In this document: positions 52,676-54,157 of the stretch, piece after piece | Position numbering within the stretch: position 1 is the first letter of the stretch | How the letters are laid out: each line of letters starts with the position of its first letter | NCBI RefSeq assembly: GCF_001280435.1 | Contig: NZ_LBIP01000027.1 | Location: 1 to 54,157 of the forward strand | Length of the DNA: 54,157 bases | Origin: Mangrovimonas xylaniphaga | GTDB lineage: Bacteria; Bacteroidota; Bacteroidia; Flavobacteriales; Flavobacteriaceae | Reading direction: 5' to 3' | Notes under the pieces: generated by a model | What the model saw: the letters and a program-made list of their open reading frames with translations, nothing else | Told to the model about the DNA's origin: nothing | Databases searched by the model: none | Translations under genes and position numbers: made by a program

Positions 52676-53398
52676 TCAAGATTTAGAATAAATTACGGGC
52701 ATTTGCCCTTTCCATGTATTCCAAAGCGTATCGTTATTGATCAATTCGGACATAAAATGCCCTACATTTATTCGGCTTATGGTTCCTGCATCAAAGATGG
52801 CACTTCTTATTGGTGAAGGAAAGGCTTCATATGCAGTAACTTCCTCTTCATTTATTAAGCCATCCGGTCTAACGGCAACCCATTCAATGTACTTATTTTT
52901 CTGAGCAATTTGTGTCCTTAAATAATCGGCTGCTTTCTCGTTATCCACATGTGGCGGCAATAATAATCTAAGAAGTCCAATAACACATTTTTGAGCAAAT
53001 GAAATGGGTTCGTCTAAATCGCGATTACTGTTTCCAGAACTGTTCATTAAAACAAACTTGATAGGGCTTTGGGGCTGATTGGAGTTGATAGCATTACAAA
53101 GTCGTTCAGTGGTGTCTCGTACAAGTTGCCTCGGTTGGCCATACATCCCTTTGAAAGTCATATTGTGTCCTAGGCAGGATGCAACGGCATTACAATCTTT
53201 GGTGTACTCGCTCATTTCATGGTCACTTAATTCTAAGATGCTTGCAGTAATCATCCCTAAATTTTCATTGTTGTACCAGGATTCAGGTAAGCCTTCTTTT
53301 GAGCGCACAACAACTTTAACTTTATTTCCCTGTAATAAAAGCTGATTTACCAACTGTCTTCCTGTGGCACCACTTGCACCGACTACCAATATTGTCAT
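52676..53398 (-). CDS. NAD(P)-binding NmrA-like/SDR-type protein
   Basis: 240 residues with the Rossmann mark ILVVGASGATGRQL at the start, Arg in VVVRSKEG that points to NADP, and a mid region NSSGNSNRDLDEP typical of atypical SDRs. There is no catalytic YxxxK, so it may act as a redox sensor or isomerase. The start is one base from the stop of the truncated hydrolase gene, so it was likely the second gene of an operon with it. Confidence 0.9.
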   Translation of the reverse strand: MTILVVGASGATGRQLVNQLLLQGNKVKVVVRSKEGLPESWYNNENLGMITASILELSDHEMSEYTKDCNAVASCLGHNMTFKGMYGQPRQLVRDTTERLCNAINSNQPQSPIKFVLMNSSGNSNRDLDEPISFAQKCVIGLLRLLLPPHVDNEKAADYLRTQIAQKNKYIEWVAVRPDGLINEEEVTAYEAFPSPIRSAIFDAGTISRINVGHFMSELINNDTLWNTWKGQMPVIYSKS

Positions 53399-53399
53399 T

Positions 53400-53822
53400 T
53401 TATTTCTGTTTCTTTAAAATTTTATAAATTCTATTATTAATGATTTCTGATAAGTTCCAATTGTACAGTTTGGAGTCGGTTGTGTTGTAGAATTCAACAA
53501 TAACAGCATCAATATCTTTATGGTATTTTGCAAAACTCTGGTAACCTGGGACCCAACCGGAATGTTCAAATTTATAAATGGAAGCATATATTTCCTGTTC
53601 TCCCGGTTCAAATAATGATCCATCATTCAATGCCCTTAGGAAAGTGCCCACGTCTTCTACGGTGGCTAGCATACCATGTTCGTCTGCCTTTAAATCATGG
53701 GGATGGCCCACATGGTAACCACTCATTACATTGTCCATATCTACTTCACTTAAAGAACCAAAAGTGCTGTTTAGATGCAAGGGGGATAAAATTAGATCCC
53801 ATTTATGGTCAAAAAAAAGGCT
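53400..53822 (-). pseudogene. Truncated serine hydrolase (beta-lactamase family), C-terminal fragment
   Basis: The open frame codes for the last part of a class C beta-lactamase-like hydrolase: KWDLILSPLHLNSTFGSL, VMSGYHVGHP, GMLATVEDVGTFLRALNDG, FEHSGWVPGYQSFAKYHKD. The N-terminal two thirds, with the SxxK nucleophile and YxN, are missing. No ATG is in frame in the conserved part; only a TTG at 53780. A run of eight T lies at the break (53811-53818) and a stop follows at 53853. It ends one base before the SDR gene. I read it as a decayed or truncated copy. Confidence 0.8.
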
Positions 53823-53915
53823 GTTTTTAAGGTGTTTTTTGTCAAATAACGGTTATTGATGTTATTGGCAAGTATATGGCTCGTTTTAATGAGCTATATA
53901 GATTGTGATGTCTTG

Positions 53916-54157
53916 TTATTCAATTTTTTTGGCTTTTATTTCCCCATTTGATAAAATTGTAAGTTGAGAAATATTTTTATTCTCATCCATATTAAATACA
54001 ATCCTTATTCCATAATCAAAGACATCAAATGTATTCTCATTAACGGCCGTCAATTCTACTTTTATTTGGTTAGTTATTTGAGCAAATATTTTTTCACCTT
54101 CATTAAAAATGGTTAAATAGAATTCAGGTCCAAGTTCATATTTACCAAGGTATTTTT
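53916..54157 (-). CDS. C-terminal end of a hydrolase-associated protein (cut by window edge)
   Basis: Eighty codons run from the right edge to a TAA at 53916: KYLGKYELGPEFYLTIFNEG, VELTAVNENTFDVFDYGI, FNMDENKNISQLTILSNGE. This pattern is that of the small beta domain at the C-terminus of many serine hydrolases of the beta-lactamase family (DUF3471-like). The catalytic part would lie beyond the window. It precedes the truncated hydrolase in the same direction. Confidence 0.75.
   Translation of the reverse strand, partial: KYLGKYELGPEFYLTIFNEGEKIFAQITNQIKVELTAVNENTFDVFDYGIRIVFNMDENKNISQLTILSNGEIKAKKIE

Noticed and set aside
53874-53899. Hairpin ATATGGCTC / GAGCTATAT as a terminator after the partial gene at the right edge
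   Set aside because: The stem includes a G-U pair and no T-run follows on the minus strand, so it is too weak to call.

Overview
The window looks like a chromosome segment of a marine-type Flavobacteriaceae (Bacteroidota). The signs are AT-rich DNA, a giant adhesin ending in a type IX secretion (T9SS) sorting domain, many small SPII lipoproteins, TAnnTTTG-type promoter boxes, DUF5916, DUF6090 and DUF6428 proteins, two GH95 glycosidases and the DUF6428-containing arsenic operon typical of this family. I see no rRNA, tRNA, insertion sequence, prophage or CRISPR array.

Layout. 1-12105: two head-to-tail paralogous HYR/Ig-like surface proteins on the minus strand; the first is cut by the window edge and the second is about 3730 residues. 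12484-15937: plus-strand group with a patatin-BamA fusion, a small exported Cys protein, a small beta-rich protein and a YchJ-like SEC-C protein. 15977-18409: GH95 lipoprotein 1. 18571-21724: OmpR-type two-component pair divergent from a spondin-domain lipoprotein, with matching operator-like boxes in the shared intergenic region. 21800-24319: complete ars operon (arsR, DUF6428, LMW-PTP-type arsenate reductase, ACR3) with a readable promoter/operator. 24460-26972: fatty-acid desaturase plus M19-like dipeptidase. 27165-28980: CDP-alcohol phosphatidyltransferase plus membrane metallophosphoesterase. 29269-30573: membrane protein plus tandem universal stress protein. 30610-33108: GH95 lipoprotein 2. 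33275-35381: FAD oxidoreductase and HAD phosphatase. 35485-38589: MBOAT-like protein, a 59-residue membrane protein, a VOC protein and a GNAT-nitrilase fusion. 38819-42429: exported hypothetical protein, TPR-adenylate/guanylate cyclase and DUF6090 protein. 42680-44739: AraC regulator, OsmC and DUF1428. 44952-47071: a lipoprotein flanked by palindromes, and an SSF symporter. 47632-52547: membrane protein, DUF5916 outer-membrane protein and a divergent LytS/LytTR pair. 52676-54157: NmrA-like reductase, a truncated serine-hydrolase gene and the C-terminus of another hydrolase-type gene.

Working together: the clearest circuits are the arsenic operon (sensing, reduction, efflux), the RR/HK-spondin divergon with conserved boxes, and the LytS/LytTR pair divergent from DUF5916. 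The most unusual signals are the RR box system, cassette-like boundaries around lone small genes near 36.1-36.6 kb and 44.8-45.6 kb, the HxH variant of an M19 peptidase paired with a desaturase, and the decaying serine hydrolase next to the SDR gene.
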